A stretch of 64,000 bases of DNA from Paenibacillus zeirhizosphaerae (GTDB lineage: Bacteria > Bacillota > Bacilli > Paenibacillales > Paenibacillaceae), in the NCBI RefSeq assembly GCF_030705605.1, contig NZ_JAPCKK010000005.1, positions 1-64,000 on the forward strand. Direction: 5' to 3'. The notes beneath the pieces were generated by a model. The model saw only the letters and a list, made by a program, of their open reading frames with translations. It had not been told where the DNA came from and did not search any database. A program made the position numbers and the translations under genes. Shown here in pieces: positions 17,907 through 28,505 of this stretch (its first letter is position 1; every line of letters begins with the position of its first letter).

Positions 17907-18056
17907 GATGTAATCTCCTTTTCTATTCCCTCAAATTCTCTTACCTTGGTGTAATATCCAGGCCTTAACGGCCATTATTTTCATTATCAAATTAAGAATA
18001 CGAACATTACATAACATAAATTCGTCGGATTCTGCTAAAATCCTCAACACATTATA

Positions 18057-18746
18057 TTATATAAGCCCTTGCTCCTTCAAACTTACGTATTTCCCGTCAC
18101 CAATCACAATGTGATCAAGCACGTCAATTCCAACAATATTCCCCGCTTCAATCAGACGGCGGGTCAACTGGATATCCTCGGTGCTCGGTGACGGATCACC
18201 GCTTGGATGATTGTGAGCGCATATGATGGAAGCACTGCTGCACTTGATAGCAGCCCTGAATACTTCCCTTGGGTGCACTACGGCCGCATTCAAGCTTCCA
18301 ATGGATAACGTTTCCCGGGCAATAACATGATTTTTCGTATTGAGAAACAGACATACAAAATGTTCCTTCTGTAAATACCTGAGCTGCTCGGATAGCAAAT
18401 CCGCGACATCGCGCGGACTTTTGATGACGGGCGACTCCATATGCCGCGCCAGAGCCAGCCGCCGTCCAAGCTCTATACCTGCCTTTAACTGGACTGCCTT
18501 AGCCAGACCGATTCCCTTGATTTGCGTAAGCTCCGTTACACTTAAATCTACAAGCTGTCGCATGCTGCCCGCTGCCTGAAGAACCCTTTGGGCTACATGC
18601 AGTGCGGATTCGTTGCGGGTTCCTGTGCGCAGCAAAATTGCCAGCAGTTCAGCATTGCTTACGGCTTCCGGCCCATACTGAAGCATTCGTTCTCTAGGTC
18701 TGTCCTCATGGGGGATATCGCGAAGCATGAAGATTTGCGACTCCAT
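18057..18746 (-). CDS. radC: RadC family JAMM protein
   Basis: Contains a helix-hairpin-helix segment (about 72-92) and a C-terminal JAMM/MPN domain with H178-x-H180 and D191 in the HNHPSGDP...TED signature. The role is unsettled; the old link to DNA repair is doubtful. The ATG at 18746 follows GGGGAAGG and gives 229 aa. Position between maf and mreB is conserved in Bacillales. Confidence 0.93.
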   Translation of the reverse strand: MESQIFMLRDIPHEDRPRERMLQYGPEAVSNAELLAILLRTGTRNESALHVAQRVLQAAGSMRQLVDLSVTELTQIKGIGLAKAVQLKAGIELGRRLALARHMESPVIKSPRDVADLLSEQLRYLQKEHFVCLFLNTKNHVIARETLSIGSLNAAVVHPREVFRAAIKCSSASIICAHNHPSGDPSPSTEDIQLTRRLIEAGNIVGIDVLDHIVIGDGKYVSLKEQGLI

Positions 18747-18759
18747 TATTCCTTCCCCT

Positions 18760-19368
18760 TTACGGGCGCAGCACGCGAATTCCAAAACCGGACAGCATGT
18801 CCGAAAGCAATGAAAGCGGCAGCCCCACTACGTTAAAATAACAACCCTGAATTCCTTCAATCAACGTTGCGCCAAGTCCCTGAATAGCATATGCGCCCGC
18901 TTTGTCCGCAGGCTCCCCTGTCTCAACATATGCAGCAATCGTCTTAGCGTCAAGCGGTTTCATAGTCACGGCAGTTTCACGGAAGCCGACACGTTGCCCA
19001 TCGTTCCCTGTATGTATGCAAGCCACTCCCGTAAACACCCGGTGCGTTCTGCCCTGCAGTGACGTAATCATTCTCACCGCATCCTCCACGTTATCCGGCT
19101 TTCCCAACACTTTACCGTCCAGTACCACGATGGTATCGCTGCCGATAATCAAGGCGTTATCATACTGCTCCCTAACGGCTTGCGCTACAGCATCAGCCTT
19201 GCGCAAAGCGAGTGTCTCCACAATTTTCTCGGGACTCCAGCCTGCCTGTACGGATTCATCGGCATGGCTTGGCACAACCTCAAACGGAAGCTGCAAAGAT
19301 GCAAGCAGTTCCTTCCTCCGTGGAGAGGTCGATGCCAGTATAAGCGTAGGCGTACGTGTCTCTTCCAC
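18760..19368 (-). CDS. maf: Maf nucleotide pyrophosphatase
   Basis: House-cleaning nucleoside triphosphate pyrophosphatase (dTTP/UTP class) tied to septum inhibition in Bacillus. The N-terminal LASTSPRRKELL motif and the later SDTIVVLDGKVLGKP stretch are intact. I choose GTG 19368, which has AAAGGAG 8 nt upstream and gives 202 aa; the frame is open further upstream into the neighbouring gene but without a binding site. Confidence 0.94.
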   Translation of the reverse strand: MEETRTPTLILASTSPRRKELLASLQLPFEVVPSHADESVQAGWSPEKIVETLALRKADAVAQAVREQYDNALIIGSDTIVVLDGKVLGKPDNVEDAVRMITSLQGRTHRVFTGVACIHTGNDGQRVGFRETAVTMKPLDAKTIAAYVETGEPADKAGAYAIQGLGATLIEGIQGCYFNVVGLPLSLLSDMLSGFGIRVLRP

Positions 19369-19391
19369 GAGCAAAGCTCCTTTTTCAGTAA

Positions 19392-19634
19392 TTAAAGCCT
19401 GCGGTACAGCCAAACAGCGGCAATGATGCCGATCAGGCTGAGCAGGCTCATCTGCAATTGAACGGTTATATTATAACTTATAATATCCAGGTCAGCCCGC
19501 GGCGACCATGATATAGCGGTGGCGCGGGTAAGAAAGGACAATCCGCTGAAAGACTGTAGGGCCTTGGCAATCCAAGCACCGATAAGCCAGCCCAGCAATA
19601 TGAACAATGTAAGCACTCCAACATTCTTCTTCAT
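19392..19634 (-). CDS. Small membrane protein, DUF4321 family
   Basis: 80 aa with one hydrophobic segment near the N-terminus (about 7-25) and another at 61-77; a short outside loop between them contains polar and aromatic residues. The pattern matches DUF4321 proteins, which sit before maf in Paenibacillus and clostridia and have no known function. ATG after AGGTAGG. It has its own promoter and probably leads maf-radC. Confidence 0.75.
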   Translation of the reverse strand: MKKNVGVLTLFILLGWLIGAWIAKALQSFSGLSFLTRATAISWSPRADLDIISYNITVQLQMSLLSLIGIIAAVWLYRRL

Positions 19635-19668
19635 CTTGACCTACCTCGCCATTTTTTGACACCTTCAT

Positions 19669-19697
19669 ATTATACGGTGATTTCCTGTTCAATACAA
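19669..19697 (-). promoter_or_regulatory. Sigma-A promoter of DUF4321-maf-radC
   Basis: TTGTAT, 17 nt, TATAAT on the minus strand, 35 bp upstream of the DUF4321 start. Confidence 0.7.
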
Positions 19698-19705
19698 ACA
19701 GAAAT

Positions 19706-19739
19706 CCAGCAGGGGGAACTATTTCCAGATCCCTGCCGG
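19706..19739 (-). terminator. Weak terminator-like hairpin after spoIIB
   Basis: A 9-bp stem with one mismatch (19706-19714 with 19731-19739) follows the spoIIB stop. Only a poor T-tract follows, so termination is uncertain. Confidence 0.4.
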
Positions 19740-19754
19740 ATGGCTGATGAATGC

Positions 19755-20861
19755 TTATTGTTTCAGGAATTCAAGTAACTGCTGCTGCAGACGGACATAC
19801 TCCATCATCATGGATTGAATCTCCCACAGATGCTCCTTGGAACTGTTTTTATTAAACTCGGCAAGAGCCGTTATCGCACCATTCATAGACCTGTCGAGCC
19901 CAGCAGACATCGTTCTTCCCTCCAGAGGCAGACCTTGCGTCAATGTAGCGATGTCCTTCATCCATTGCTGATGAAGTGTGTTCAGCGCTGTCATGTCCGA
20001 TTCAGAAACGGTCTGGAGCTGGTCATCACTCAGCATAGAGGCAGACATATGACATAGCCGCTGAATCAGTTCTGTGCTCGTTGTGAAATAGGTAAGAAGC
20101 GTGTCCCCGCTGCCGTTATAGAAGGCTTGGTCCAGGGCAGGCAGACGCATCTCCCGCACATACAGATCCATCCCACTGCCCTTCAGACGGCTGCCGAGCA
20201 GCTTCGCTTCCTCCCTGTCCGAAGATATGCCCGCATATACACGGTAGCTGTCCGAAGGATCCGTCCCTGCGGCTGTTCCTGCCTGCAACAGTTCTGCCTT
20301 GGCCTGCTCGGCGCTCTCCGGCGTACTGAATACCCCGTATTGCAGCATATAAAAGCTCTGTGCGGGGATGTCCGCTGTAATTAAAGAGACGGATTGCGCA
20401 CCGTTTGTTTGCCCATCATTCCCTACGGTCGTCTGAGACCATGCAGGAAGGGAAGGGGGATCGGCATTTCCAGGCGCCTGGAACAAATAAAGCACAATAT
20501 AGCCAAAGATCCCTCCGGTCATCAGAGCGCTGGCCACGGACCCGAATAACTTCCAGCCAGAGGGGCCTTTCCGCTTCGGAGGCGCAGCCCCTGGTCTTTT
20601 ATCCCAGTAGCCTGGGGCAGACCATGATGCCGCTGATGTACCAAACGGGTCCTGCCACTCCTCTGCAACATAGTAATCCTCAATCGCATCGGCCGACTTC
20701 CTCTGCTCGCTGCTATCTACAGCATGCAATCGGGATGTATCGAAAGCGCCTTCGTCGGAAAGAGGGTGTTCCGTATTTGACGGATTTCGTCCCCCATTAG
20801 GTTTGCCGCTGATCCCTCTGCCTTCCTGATCGAACCGGAATGTCATTTTCGCTTTGTTCAC
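19755..20861 (-). CDS. spoIIB: SPOR-domain sporulation protein, SpoIIB-like
   Basis: SpoIIB binds septal peptidoglycan and helps place SpoIIDMP during engulfment. The first 100 residues are charged and polar, one membrane segment follows at about 105-128, and an extracellular SPOR domain (about 170-245, SFYMLQYGVFSTPESAEQAK) binds denuded glycan. The C-terminal 120 residues are helical and not part of the usual SPOR fold. Sequence identity to B. subtilis SpoIIB is not obvious, so the name rests on architecture and the conserved place before maf. Start GTG 20861 (GGGAG 8 nt before) is preferred; ATG 20846 is possible. Confidence 0.75.
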   Translation of the reverse strand: MNKAKMTFRFDQEGRGISGKPNGGRNPSNTEHPLSDEGAFDTSRLHAVDSSEQRKSADAIEDYYVAEEWQDPFGTSAASWSAPGYWDKRPGAAPPKRKGPSGWKLFGSVASALMTGGIFGYIVLYLFQAPGNADPPSLPAWSQTTVGNDGQTNGAQSVSLITADIPAQSFYMLQYGVFSTPESAEQAKAELLQAGTAAGTDPSDSYRVYAGISSDREEAKLLGSRLKGSGMDLYVREMRLPALDQAFYNGSGDTLLTYFTTSTELIQRLCHMSASMLSDDQLQTVSESDMTALNTLHQQWMKDIATLTQGLPLEGRTMSAGLDRSMNGAITALAEFNKNSSKEHLWEIQSMMMEYVRLQQQLLEFLKQ

Positions 20862-20956
20862 TCCGCACACTCCCTTGTCCCTTACTGCCTACAATTCAGA
20901 TGTATGAAAGAGGAACGTGCGTTATGCAGAAGCTTTTCCACGAAATATCAATCCAA

Positions 20957-20994
20957 CAAAAAAGTGCCCCAGGTCTATGGACCTATTGGGACAC
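20957..20994 (-). terminator. Rho-independent terminator after murC
   Basis: A 31-nt stem-loop at 20964-20994 (GTGTCCCA/TGGGGCAC with inner GGTC/GACC pairs) continues on the minus strand into six T. Confidence 0.8.
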
Positions 20995-21002
20995 CTTCTC
21001 AA

Positions 21003-22394
21003 TCATTTATCATCAGACGTTCTTTCCTTCAGCTTGCGGGCAAGAGCCGCACCAGCCTTCCAGATATCCCCTGCCCCCATCGTCAGGACAAGGTCTCCAG
21101 GCTGCAACCGCTCGCTGATCCGCTCAATAACTGCTTCTTTGGTCGGAATATACGCCGTATTGCCGTTGCTGTTCTTAACAATTAATTCAACCAGCTTGGA
21201 GGAATGAACTCCCTTAATCTCTTGTTCACCAGCCGGCGAATAGATGTCCGTAATAATGACTTCATCCGCTTCACTGAAGGCGCGGCTGAATGCATCCAAC
21301 AGAAAGAACGTCCTGGTGTAGCGCTGGGGCTGGAATACCGCGATAATCCGCTTGCCCGTCGCCTTGGCCGCGCTGATGGTTGCTTCAATTTCCGTAGGGT
21401 GGTGGGCATAATCATCGATCACCAAAATGCCATCAGCCTCCCCAAGCACCTGAAAGCGGCGTTTCGCACCGCTGAATTCCAAGATGGCCTCCGCAATTTG
21501 CTCAAATTCCAGCCCCGCCTCCACACATGCAATGACTGTAGCCATGGAGTTGTAAACATTATGCTTGCCTGGAACAGCCAGACGGATCACTCCCAAAGGA
21601 ACTCCATCTTTATTCAGGGTAAACGAAGACTGGCGATCGCCCAATTGAATGTCGGTAGCCGCATAATCCGCAGGCCGATCAATGCCGTAAGTGGTCACTT
21701 TGCAGGACAGCTTGGGCAAAATCTCCTGGATATTCTCGTCATCGGCACAAACGACAGCCGTGCCTTCAGGACGAATCTGGCTCAAAAACTGAACATAAGC
21801 ACTCTTCAAACGGTTAAAGTCCCCGTCATAATTTTCAAGATGGTCGGCTTCGATATTTGTCACGATCCCAACCCATGGATGGTACTGCAGAAATGAACCG
21901 TCGCTCTCATCGGCCTCTGCCACCACGCAGTCACCTTCGCCTGCTTTGGCATTCGTTCCCACATTCATAATCTCTCCGCCGATGATGTAAGTAGGGTCAG
22001 CCCCGCATTTCTCCATAACCAGAGCGATCATGGATGAGGTTGTTGTTTTGCCATGCGCTCCCGCTACGGCCACCCCTTTGCGCTCGTTCAACAGCCTTGC
22101 CAGCATTTGCGAACGGTGCAATGTAGGGATATTCAACTGTTCTGCCGCCATACGCTCCACATTGTCCTTGGGCAAAGCCGTAGAATAAACAACCAGGTCC
22201 GCCCCCTGAACATGCTCCGCCGTATGGCCAATGTATATTTTGGCGCCTTTAGCCGCCAGTTTTTCCGTTAATTCCTGTGAAGCTACATCCGACCCCGTTA
22301 CCGTATAGCCCATTTCCAGCATAACACGTGCAATGGCACTCATCCCGTAACCGCCGATACCGATAAAATGTACATGTTCCGTAGTATTTAACAA
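21003..22394 (-). CDS. murC: UDP-N-acetylmuramate-L-alanine ligase
   Basis: Adds L-alanine to UDP-MurNAc, the first amino acid of the peptidoglycan stem. The N-terminal UDP-binding [11 protein letters not shown] motif, the ATP loop [13 protein letters not shown] and the ligase signature YAHHPTEI are present. The start is taken at TTG 22394, five bp after the folC stop, giving the normal N-terminus [14 protein letters not shown] (463 aa); the open frame upstream overlaps folC. In B. subtilis murC is elsewhere. Confidence 0.96.
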   Translation of the reverse strand: MLNTTEHVHFIGIGGYGMSAIARVMLEMGYTVTGSDVASQELTEKLAAKGAKIYIGHTAEHVQGADLVVYSTALPKDNVERMAAEQLNIPTLHRSQMLARLLNERKGVAVAGAHGKTTTSSMIALVMEKCGADPTYIIGGEIMNVGTNAKAGEGDCVVAEADESDGSFLQYHPWVGIVTNIEADHLENYDGDFNRLKSAYVQFLSQIRPEGTAVVCADDENIQEILPKLSCKVTTYGIDRPADYAATDIQLGDRQSSFTLNKDGVPLGVIRLAVPGKHNVYNSMATVIACVEAGLEFEQIAEAILEFSGAKRRFQVLGEADGILVIDDYAHHPTEIEATISAAKATGKRIIAVFQPQRYTRTFFLLDAFSRAFSEADEVIITDIYSPAGEQEIKGVHSSKLVELIVKNSNGNTAYIPTKEAVIERISERLQPGDLVLTMGAGDIWKAGAALARKLKERTSDDK

Positions 22395-22398
22395 GATC

Positions 22399-23775
22399 TC
22401 ACCAACCTTTTTCCGAATCGCTTTGATGCAAAAGGGCCGCGCGCACATCAGATATTAGATACAATGTGCCAGAAACTACCCCCAGATCCTCCGCTTCCGT
22501 GCGGGACTTCAGCAGCGCCAGAGCCTTCCTCCAGTCCTGTTCCACGATGACTTCCACATGTTCTTTAGCATAGGACGGCCGGAGCTTCTCCACGATCCCT
22601 GCCATTTCGGCTGCATCCATTTTGCGACGGAAATCGGGTTCGGTCAGGATAAGCGTATCCACTAGTGGCAGTATATGCTTCAAGTATGCTTCGTGATGCT
22701 TGTTTGCAAGCATGCCCATCATTAAAATCAACTTCCGGTAACGGTAGAGCGAAGGCAAACTCTTAGCCAGCGACTCCGCGCCTTCGGGATTATGCGCACC
22801 GTCAATCACGATCTGCGGACTGCCGGGCATCTGCTCAAGCCGCCCTGCCCAGCGGGCGTTCTGGAATCCGATCAGCAAATCCTCATCATCCAGTACAAAC
22901 GCCAAATACTGCCGCATCACTTCCAGCGTCATCATGGCTCCCGCAGCGTTGGCGCACTGGTGCTCACCCAACAGGCTGAGGCTGATTTCCAGTTCCCGGA
23001 AAGGGCCGCGGAATACGAAAGTCTGTCCGTGCTCATCCCCTCCGGAGGACTCATAGGCAAACTGCTCACCAACCAGATACACCGCTGCACGCTTCCCTGC
23101 CGCAGTCTGCTTAATGACTGACATCGCCTCAGGCTGGGTTACACAACTGACAACAGGTACGCCCGGTTTGATAATGCCCGCTTTTTCCGCTGCGATCTGT
23201 TCCAGCGTATCCCCCAAAATATCGGTATGATCATATCCGACATTGGTAATAACCGATACAATTGGAGTAACAATATTGGTAACATCCATCCTTCCCCCTA
23301 GCCCCGTCTCCCATACCACTACATCGGGAAAAGTAACGGTAGCGTAATAGAGAATGGCCAGAGCTGTCGACACCTCAAACATCGTAGGCGAGCCCAGCTC
23401 TGATGCCGCAATCTCCGCTACAAGCGGGTGCAGCCTGTTAGCCAGTTCGAGCAGTGTTTCTTCCGGTATATCCTCGCCGTTAAATTGAAAACGGTTCGTG
23501 AATTTGGTGATATAAGGGGATGTAAATGTCCCTACATCATACCCGGACTGCAGCAGTACAGACGTCAGCATGGCGCAGGTCGAACCTTTTCCGTTCGTTC
23601 CCGCGACATGCACGAATTTCAAGTGACGGTGCGGCTCGCCCAGCAGGATCATCAGCCGTTCGATCCGCTCCAACCCCGGCCGGATCCCGAAAGGAATCAG
23701 GCCATTAATCCATTCCACCGCTTCGTTGTATGTTTGTAAAGGACCCGCAGCTGCGGTCCCGCGCAAATCCGACAT
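22399..23775 (-). CDS. folC: Folylpolyglutamate synthase / dihydrofolate synthase
   Basis: Adds glutamate to folates (and to dihydropteroate). The Mur-ligase-like P-loop [13 protein letters not shown] and the [21 protein letters not shown] motifs are intact. ATG 23775 has AAGGTG 6 nt upstream and is preferred (458 aa); an ATG just after the valS stop (23805) would add ten residues and could be translationally coupled. Follows valS, as in B. subtilis. Confidence 0.95.
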   Translation of the reverse strand: MSDLRGTAAAGPLQTYNEAVEWINGLIPFGIRPGLERIERLMILLGEPHRHLKFVHVAGTNGKGSTCAMLTSVLLQSGYDVGTFTSPYITKFTNRFQFNGEDIPEETLLELANRLHPLVAEIAASELGSPTMFEVSTALAILYYATVTFPDVVVWETGLGGRMDVTNIVTPIVSVITNVGYDHTDILGDTLEQIAAEKAGIIKPGVPVVSCVTQPEAMSVIKQTAAGKRAAVYLVGEQFAYESSGGDEHGQTFVFRGPFRELEISLSLLGEHQCANAAGAMMTLEVMRQYLAFVLDDEDLLIGFQNARWAGRLEQMPGSPQIVIDGAHNPEGAESLAKSLPSLYRYRKLILMMGMLANKHHEAYLKHILPLVDTLILTEPDFRRKMDAAEMAGIVEKLRPSYAKEHVEVIVEQDWRKALALLKSRTEAEDLGVVSGTLYLISDVRAALLHQSDSEKGW

Positions 23776-23806
23776 GTTCTTCACCTTCAGGTCGATAGAT
23801 TTCATA

Positions 23807-26473
23807 TTAGCCCTTGAGCTCTTGAATGCGGGCTATAACCTTATCGCGTTTGTCTGTATAGTCGGCCTGCTTCGCTCGTTCCTCTTCAATGACCTTGGCA
23901 GGTGCTTTCGCCACGAACCCTTCGTTAGCCAGCTTCTTCTCCACCCGCTGCACTTCGCTGTTTAAATACTGCAGCTCTTTCTCAAGTCTGGTGATCTCCT
24001 GATCAATGTCCAGCAGCCCCGCCAGCGGAAGAAACAATTCAGCGCCTGTAATTACTGCCGCCATTGCTTTTTCCGGTACAGGGGTACTTAGCCCCACTTC
24101 AAATTCCGAGGTGTTGCAGAAGCGGCGCACATAATCACTGTTGCGGGTCAGAATATCCAGATACGTCTGGTCGCCCGCCTTGATCAGCAGTTCTATCTTC
24201 TTGCTCATCGGCACGTTCACTTCCGCGCGGATGTTGCGAACGGCACGGATCGCATCCATCAGCAGGTTCATTTCAGCTACCGCTTCGCTGTTTTCAAATG
24301 CTGGATCATAGACCGGCCAAGAAGCGAGCGTGATCGTCTCTCCTTCATGCGGCAGATGCTGCCAGATTTCTTCCGAAATGAAAGGCATAAACGGATGAAT
24401 CATGCGCAGTGTACGATCCAGCACGTAGGAAAGCACGGACTGTGTCTTCTTTTTGGCCGCGGCATCTTCACCATAGAGAGACAGCTTGGAAAATTCAATA
24501 TACCAATCGCAAAGATCATCCCAGATAAAGTTATACAGCAATCGACCTGTTTCGCCAAATTCATAAGCATCTATTAGACGCGTAATATCACGTGAAGTTT
24601 CGTTCAGGCGATGAAGAATCCAACGATCCGCCGTGCTGAGCTCACCTGTGATATCAATATCGGTAACGGTAACCCCATCCAGATTCATCAACGCAAAGCG
24701 GGAAGCGTTCCAAATTTTATTCGCGAAATTCCGAGCTTGTTCAACACGTTCCTCGCGGAAACGGAGATCCTGCCCCGGCGTGCTGCCCGTAGCTACCATA
24801 TAACGCATGGCGTCCGCTCCGTAAGTATCAATGACCTCCAGCGGATCAACCCCGTTGCCGAGAGATTTGGACATTTTGCGACCATCCGCAGCTCGGATCA
24901 GTCCGTGAATCAGGACATCCTTGAACGGAATCTCTCCCGTAAACTCAAGGGCGGTGAAAATCATGCGGGATACCCAGAAGCCGATGATATCATAACCTGT
25001 TACCAGCACATCGGTTGGATAGTAGCGCTGGAGGTCTTCCGTATTCTCAGGCCAGCCCAACGTGGAAAACGGCCACAGAGCGGAACTGAACCAGGTGTCG
25101 AGCACATCTTCGTCCTGTTTAAGGTTTCTGCCCGCATATTCTGGCAGGGTTGTAGGATCTTCGGCAGATACGATGATCTCACCGGTATCTTCGTCATACC
25201 ATGCTGGGATGCGGTGTCCCCACCATAGCTGGCGTGAAATACACCAATCCCGTACATTCTCAATCCAGTGCATGTAGATTTTTTCAAACCGGTCTGGAAC
25301 GAAGTTAACGCCATCTCCGCTCTTTTGCGCTTTAATGGCCGTATCCCCCAGTGGCTGCATTTTAACGAACCACTGCGTGGACAGGTACGGCTCTACAACC
25401 GCATTGGTACGCTCGCTGTGTCCCACCTGGTGAACATGGTCTTCAATACGATGCAGCACGCCCAGCTCTTTCAGATCCGCTACGATCTGCTTGCGACAGT
25501 CGCTGCGGTCAAGACCTTGATATTTTCCGGCTTCGGCGTTCATCTTGCCGTCTTCATCCATAACGGTAATTTGAGGCAGATTATGGCGTTGTCCCATTTC
25601 AAAGTCGTTCGGATCGTGTGCAGGGGTAATTTTAACCGCTCCACTGCCGAATTCCTTGTCAACATAATCGTCAGCAATAATTGGAATCTCGCGACCGATG
25701 ATCGGAAGAATCAGCATCTTGCCAATCATGTCCTTGTACCGCTCATCTTCTGGATGAACAGCAACGGCGGTATCCCCAAGCATCGTCTCCGGACGGGTGG
25801 TCGCCACAGTAATATGTCCGCTTCCGTCCTTCAAAGGATACTGCAGATGATACAGGTGGCCGTTCACTTCCTTATATTCCACTTCGATATCCGACAGGGC
25901 TGTGCGCGCTACCGGGTCCCAGTTGATAATACGCTTGCCGCGGTAGATCAGACCCTTCTCATAAAGCTTGACGAAAACGGTCCGTACCGCTTTCGAAAGA
26001 CCTTCATCCAACGTAAAACGCTCGCGGGAATAGTCCATTGAAAAACCCATTTTTTCCCATTGTTTGTGAATGTTATCAAGATAAAGCTCTTTCCATTCCC
26101 ATACTCTCTCCAGGAATTTCTCCCTGCCCAGATCATAACGGCTGAGCCCTTCTTCACGCAGCTTCTGTTCCACTTTAGTCTGTGTAGCAATCCCGGCGTG
26201 ATCGGCACCTGGAAGCCACAGTGCGTCATAGCCCTGCATCCGCTTCACACGGATAATGATATCCTGCAGCGTGAAATCGAGCGCATGCCCCATATGAAGC
26301 ATTCCAGTTACATTCGGAGGAGGAATAACAATGGTAAAAGGCTCCGCTTCCGGAACACGTCCCGCGCGGAAATATCCGTTCTCCATCCAGGCTTTATACC
26401 ATTTCTGTTCTGCCGCTTTCGGATCGTACGTCGTCGGCATTTCCAAGATTGTTTTGTTCATTTGCTCTGACAT
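23807..26473 (-). CDS. valS: Valyl-tRNA synthetase
   Basis: Class I synthetase that charges tRNA-Val. The HIGH-type motif HMGH lies at residues 60-63 after PPPNVTG and the KMSKS motif is present; CP1 editing, anticodon-binding and a C-terminal coiled coil (last 70 residues) complete the 888-aa protein. ATG 26473 has GGAGG upstream; the frame continues to the T-box terminator but is not translated there. Controlled by a valine T-box. Confidence 0.98.
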   Translation of the reverse strand: MSEQMNKTILEMPTTYDPKAAEQKWYKAWMENGYFRAGRVPEAEPFTIVIPPPNVTGMLHMGHALDFTLQDIIIRVKRMQGYDALWLPGADHAGIATQTKVEQKLREEGLSRYDLGREKFLERVWEWKELYLDNIHKQWEKMGFSMDYSRERFTLDEGLSKAVRTVFVKLYEKGLIYRGKRIINWDPVARTALSDIEVEYKEVNGHLYHLQYPLKDGSGHITVATTRPETMLGDTAVAVHPEDERYKDMIGKMLILPIIGREIPIIADDYVDKEFGSGAVKITPAHDPNDFEMGQRHNLPQITVMDEDGKMNAEAGKYQGLDRSDCRKQIVADLKELGVLHRIEDHVHQVGHSERTNAVVEPYLSTQWFVKMQPLGDTAIKAQKSGDGVNFVPDRFEKIYMHWIENVRDWCISRQLWWGHRIPAWYDEDTGEIIVSAEDPTTLPEYAGRNLKQDEDVLDTWFSSALWPFSTLGWPENTEDLQRYYPTDVLVTGYDIIGFWVSRMIFTALEFTGEIPFKDVLIHGLIRAADGRKMSKSLGNGVDPLEVIDTYGADAMRYMVATGSTPGQDLRFREERVEQARNFANKIWNASRFALMNLDGVTVTDIDITGELSTADRWILHRLNETSRDITRLIDAYEFGETGRLLYNFIWDDLCDWYIEFSKLSLYGEDAAAKKKTQSVLSYVLDRTLRMIHPFMPFISEEIWQHLPHEGETITLASWPVYDPAFENSEAVAEMNLLMDAIRAVRNIRAEVNVPMSKKIELLIKAGDQTYLDILTRNSDYVRRFCNTSEFEVGLSTPVPEKAMAAVITGAELFLPLAGLLDIDQEITRLEKELQYLNSEVQRVEKKLANEGFVAKAPAKVIEEERAKQADYTDKRDKVIARIQELKG

Positions 26474-26525
26474 GTTCCCTGACCTCCATGATTGGTTTTG
26501 GTACTGGTCGTTTTTTCTGGACATA

Positions 26526-26825
26526 AAAAAAACCCATCATCCTCAAAGGACGAAAGGCTGTTCTTTCGCGGTACCACCTTTGTTTCACACGCATATCCCG
26601 CCCGAAAACGGCATAAACTGTGACACTCATGCGGATAACGGCCGCTCTCCGGCCTTGTTCTACTAATGGTCCTCACAATGGACCTGTTCAAACAGGCGAC
26701 TCCCGGGCGACTTCGGCTAGCTGGTTCCTGCGGAATCTTCCAGCGCTACAATTCCGCTCTCTGAAGGGCATACTGCCTACTCTTCCCGTTCAATGTCTTT
26801 CATATAAAGTTCCCTTAAACCGATA
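26526..26825 (-). promoter_or_regulatory. T-box leader of valS (Val, specifier GUC)
   Basis: Riboswitch that senses uncharged tRNA-Val. The antiterminator T-box AGGTGGTACCGCG lies at 26567-26579. A terminator hairpin (about 26530-26557) followed by eight T lies between it and valS. Stem I contains AGAGAGCGG and GCTGGAAG segments, and the specifier loop reads GAA-GTC at 26709-26714, with GTC a valine codon. Confidence 0.9.
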
Positions 26826-26831
26826 TATCAC

Positions 26832-26860
26832 ATAATAACTTGCCTGACCTTCTTAGTCAA
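26832..26860 (-). promoter_or_regulatory. Sigma-A promoter of the valS T-box transcript
   Basis: TTGACT, 17 nt, TATTAT on the minus strand, directly upstream of the T-box leader. Confidence 0.75.
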
Positions 26861-26948
26861 CCGTCGCAACGTACAATTTGTGACATATATGCATTAGGGT
26901 ATCCCCAAATCTCCCAACTTAAACAAAAGAAGAAACGCCGATTCATGA

Positions 26949-26994
26949 ACAAGGTCGAGAACAGGAGCAAGTGTACCCCTGTTCTCGACCTTGT
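26949..26994. repeat. Perfect 17-bp inverted repeat between spoVID and valS
   Basis: ACAAGGTCGAGAACAGG (26949-26965) is repeated in inverse at 26978-26994 with a 12-nt loop. It is 30 bp after the spoVID stop and may work as its terminator, but no T-tract follows directly on either strand. Confidence 0.7.
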
Positions 26995-27023
26995 GTGCAC
27001 GTAAAAGAAAATGAGGAAGCTAT

Positions 27024-28289
27024 CTATGGAATATACAGCACCTGACCTTCTTCCACGTTTTGTTCGCTCAGCCGGTTGTGCATCTGCAGCTCCCGCGCGC
27101 TCAGCTCGTAACGTTCCGCGATCGTTTCAAGTGTCTCCTCCCGCTGAACAATGCATAGTTTGACTCTGCGGAACGGAGTTTCTTCTTGAAACCCATGCTG
27201 AAAAAGGTTTTTCCACTTGCCGCTGTCCGGCCGCGAATCACCGTCTTCTTCATAGGAGGATGGGTCTGAGCTTTCGTCTTGTACCAGCTCATAATCCCTA
27301 CCCGTACGCTGAGACGCGATCAACGAAGAAAAGGGTACAGCCTCAGCCTCTATGGCGTCTGTTTCCTTTTTGCTTCCGAAGGCTACCTTCGGTTCTTTCT
27401 TGTCCTCTGTCGGCACATCTGCCGACACCGCTACGGAAGGCTCCGCAAACGAAACCGGTTCTTCCGGCCGTTCATGCTCGAACACGGCCTCTGACTTGAA
27501 CTGCTCAGCAGGTTCATTCTCAGGTTCAACCTCCGGCTCCCGGATCACTGGGGTTGCTGGGGGCTCAGGGCTCATCGTCGCTTCCGGTCTGGAGTCTAAC
27601 TGCCAGGCTGCAGTATCGCTGCTCGTAAAATCCGCAATTTCCTGATCCTCATTCCGGATGACGTCTGCGAGCGTATGATCTTCGGCTGCTGTCGGCTGCG
27701 TTTCTTCCGGCTGGGGATTCCATACCTCCTGTGTCTGCTGACTCATGGCCACCTGATCCGGCTTTGGCTCTGGCTCGGGCTCATATTGCTGCAATTCCTG
27801 CTCAGGCTGCTGTTCCTGTTCAGGCTCCTCCGTAGAGCGATCCGCAGGCTCGGACTGCTGCTCCTCCGGCGCTGGCGTATGCACAGCCGTGTACTCGTCA
27901 TCGCCCCAGTCAGGCGTTTCCTCCGTCTGCGTCCCGTCAACCCCATACAGCGTCAATACCCCTGTAATATTCAAGCTCCGCAAGGATAGCAGATCGACGT
28001 CAAAATTTTCTATTTCCATCGCAATATCCTCAAGCTTGGTGACACGGTTCATGGGAATGGTAATTTCAACAGGGATCTGATGATGCAGCTCCCTGATTTC
28101 ATTCTCCTCCCCTCTGTATACGCCTTGCAACTGTAAATGACCACGCAGTGCGGCATGCTCCCCCTGGGTCACCACCTGAATGCGAGGAACCAGTTCAATT
28201 TCTTCAAGCTCAGCAATTCCTGCAACATCCTCCGTTAAATGGACACGTTCATAAATATCAAAACGCAAACCGTAGGGCCGGTTATCCAT
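27024..28289 (-). CDS. spoVID: Stage VI sporulation protein D (SpoVID-like)
   Basis: Spore coat encasement protein that, in Bacillus, binds SafA and lipid II. The N-terminal third (about 1-130) is a folded acidic region typical of the SpoVID family, the middle (130-330) is Glu/Pro/Gln-rich low complexity, and the last 50 residues are a LysM domain (VQREETLETIAERYELSARELQ). 421 aa from ATG 28289, which has GGAGG at good distance; the ATG three codons earlier touches the binding site. Lies between hemL and valS as in B. subtilis, but ysxE is missing. Confidence 0.88.
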   Translation of the reverse strand: MDNRPYGLRFDIYERVHLTEDVAGIAELEEIELVPRIQVVTQGEHAALRGHLQLQGVYRGEENEIRELHHQIPVEITIPMNRVTKLEDIAMEIENFDVDLLSLRSLNITGVLTLYGVDGTQTEETPDWGDDEYTAVHTPAPEEQQSEPADRSTEEPEQEQQPEQELQQYEPEPEPKPDQVAMSQQTQEVWNPQPEETQPTAAEDHTLADVIRNEDQEIADFTSSDTAAWQLDSRPEATMSPEPPATPVIREPEVEPENEPAEQFKSEAVFEHERPEEPVSFAEPSVAVSADVPTEDKKEPKVAFGSKKETDAIEAEAVPFSSLIASQRTGRDYELVQDESSDPSSYEEDGDSRPDSGKWKNLFQHGFQEETPFRRVKLCIVQREETLETIAERYELSARELQMHNRLSEQNVEEGQVLYIP

Positions 28290-28418
28290 AGACGGCATCC
28301 TCCTTTAGGCAGTTTCCGCTTCCGTTCTTGCGGAACGGAGACTCCATGCTCCTCTTCTCGGGTTATGTATATGCACTAAAAAGGATGGCATGCCTACATT
28401 TAAACACTGGAAATGATG

Positions 28419-28479
28419 CAAAACAAAAGAGCATGCTCTCCTGCAACACCATTCGGCGCGTATCAGGAAAAGCATGCTC
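28419..28479 (-). terminator. Rho-independent terminator after the pseudouridine synthase
   Basis: GAGCATGCTCTCCTG (28429-28443) pairs with 28464-28479 through a 15-bp stem with one bulge, and the minus strand continues TTTTGTTTTG. It ends the long hem transcript before spoVID. Confidence 0.75.
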
Positions 28480-28505
28480 CCAAGGTTTAACTCCATCAAA
28501 TCCTG

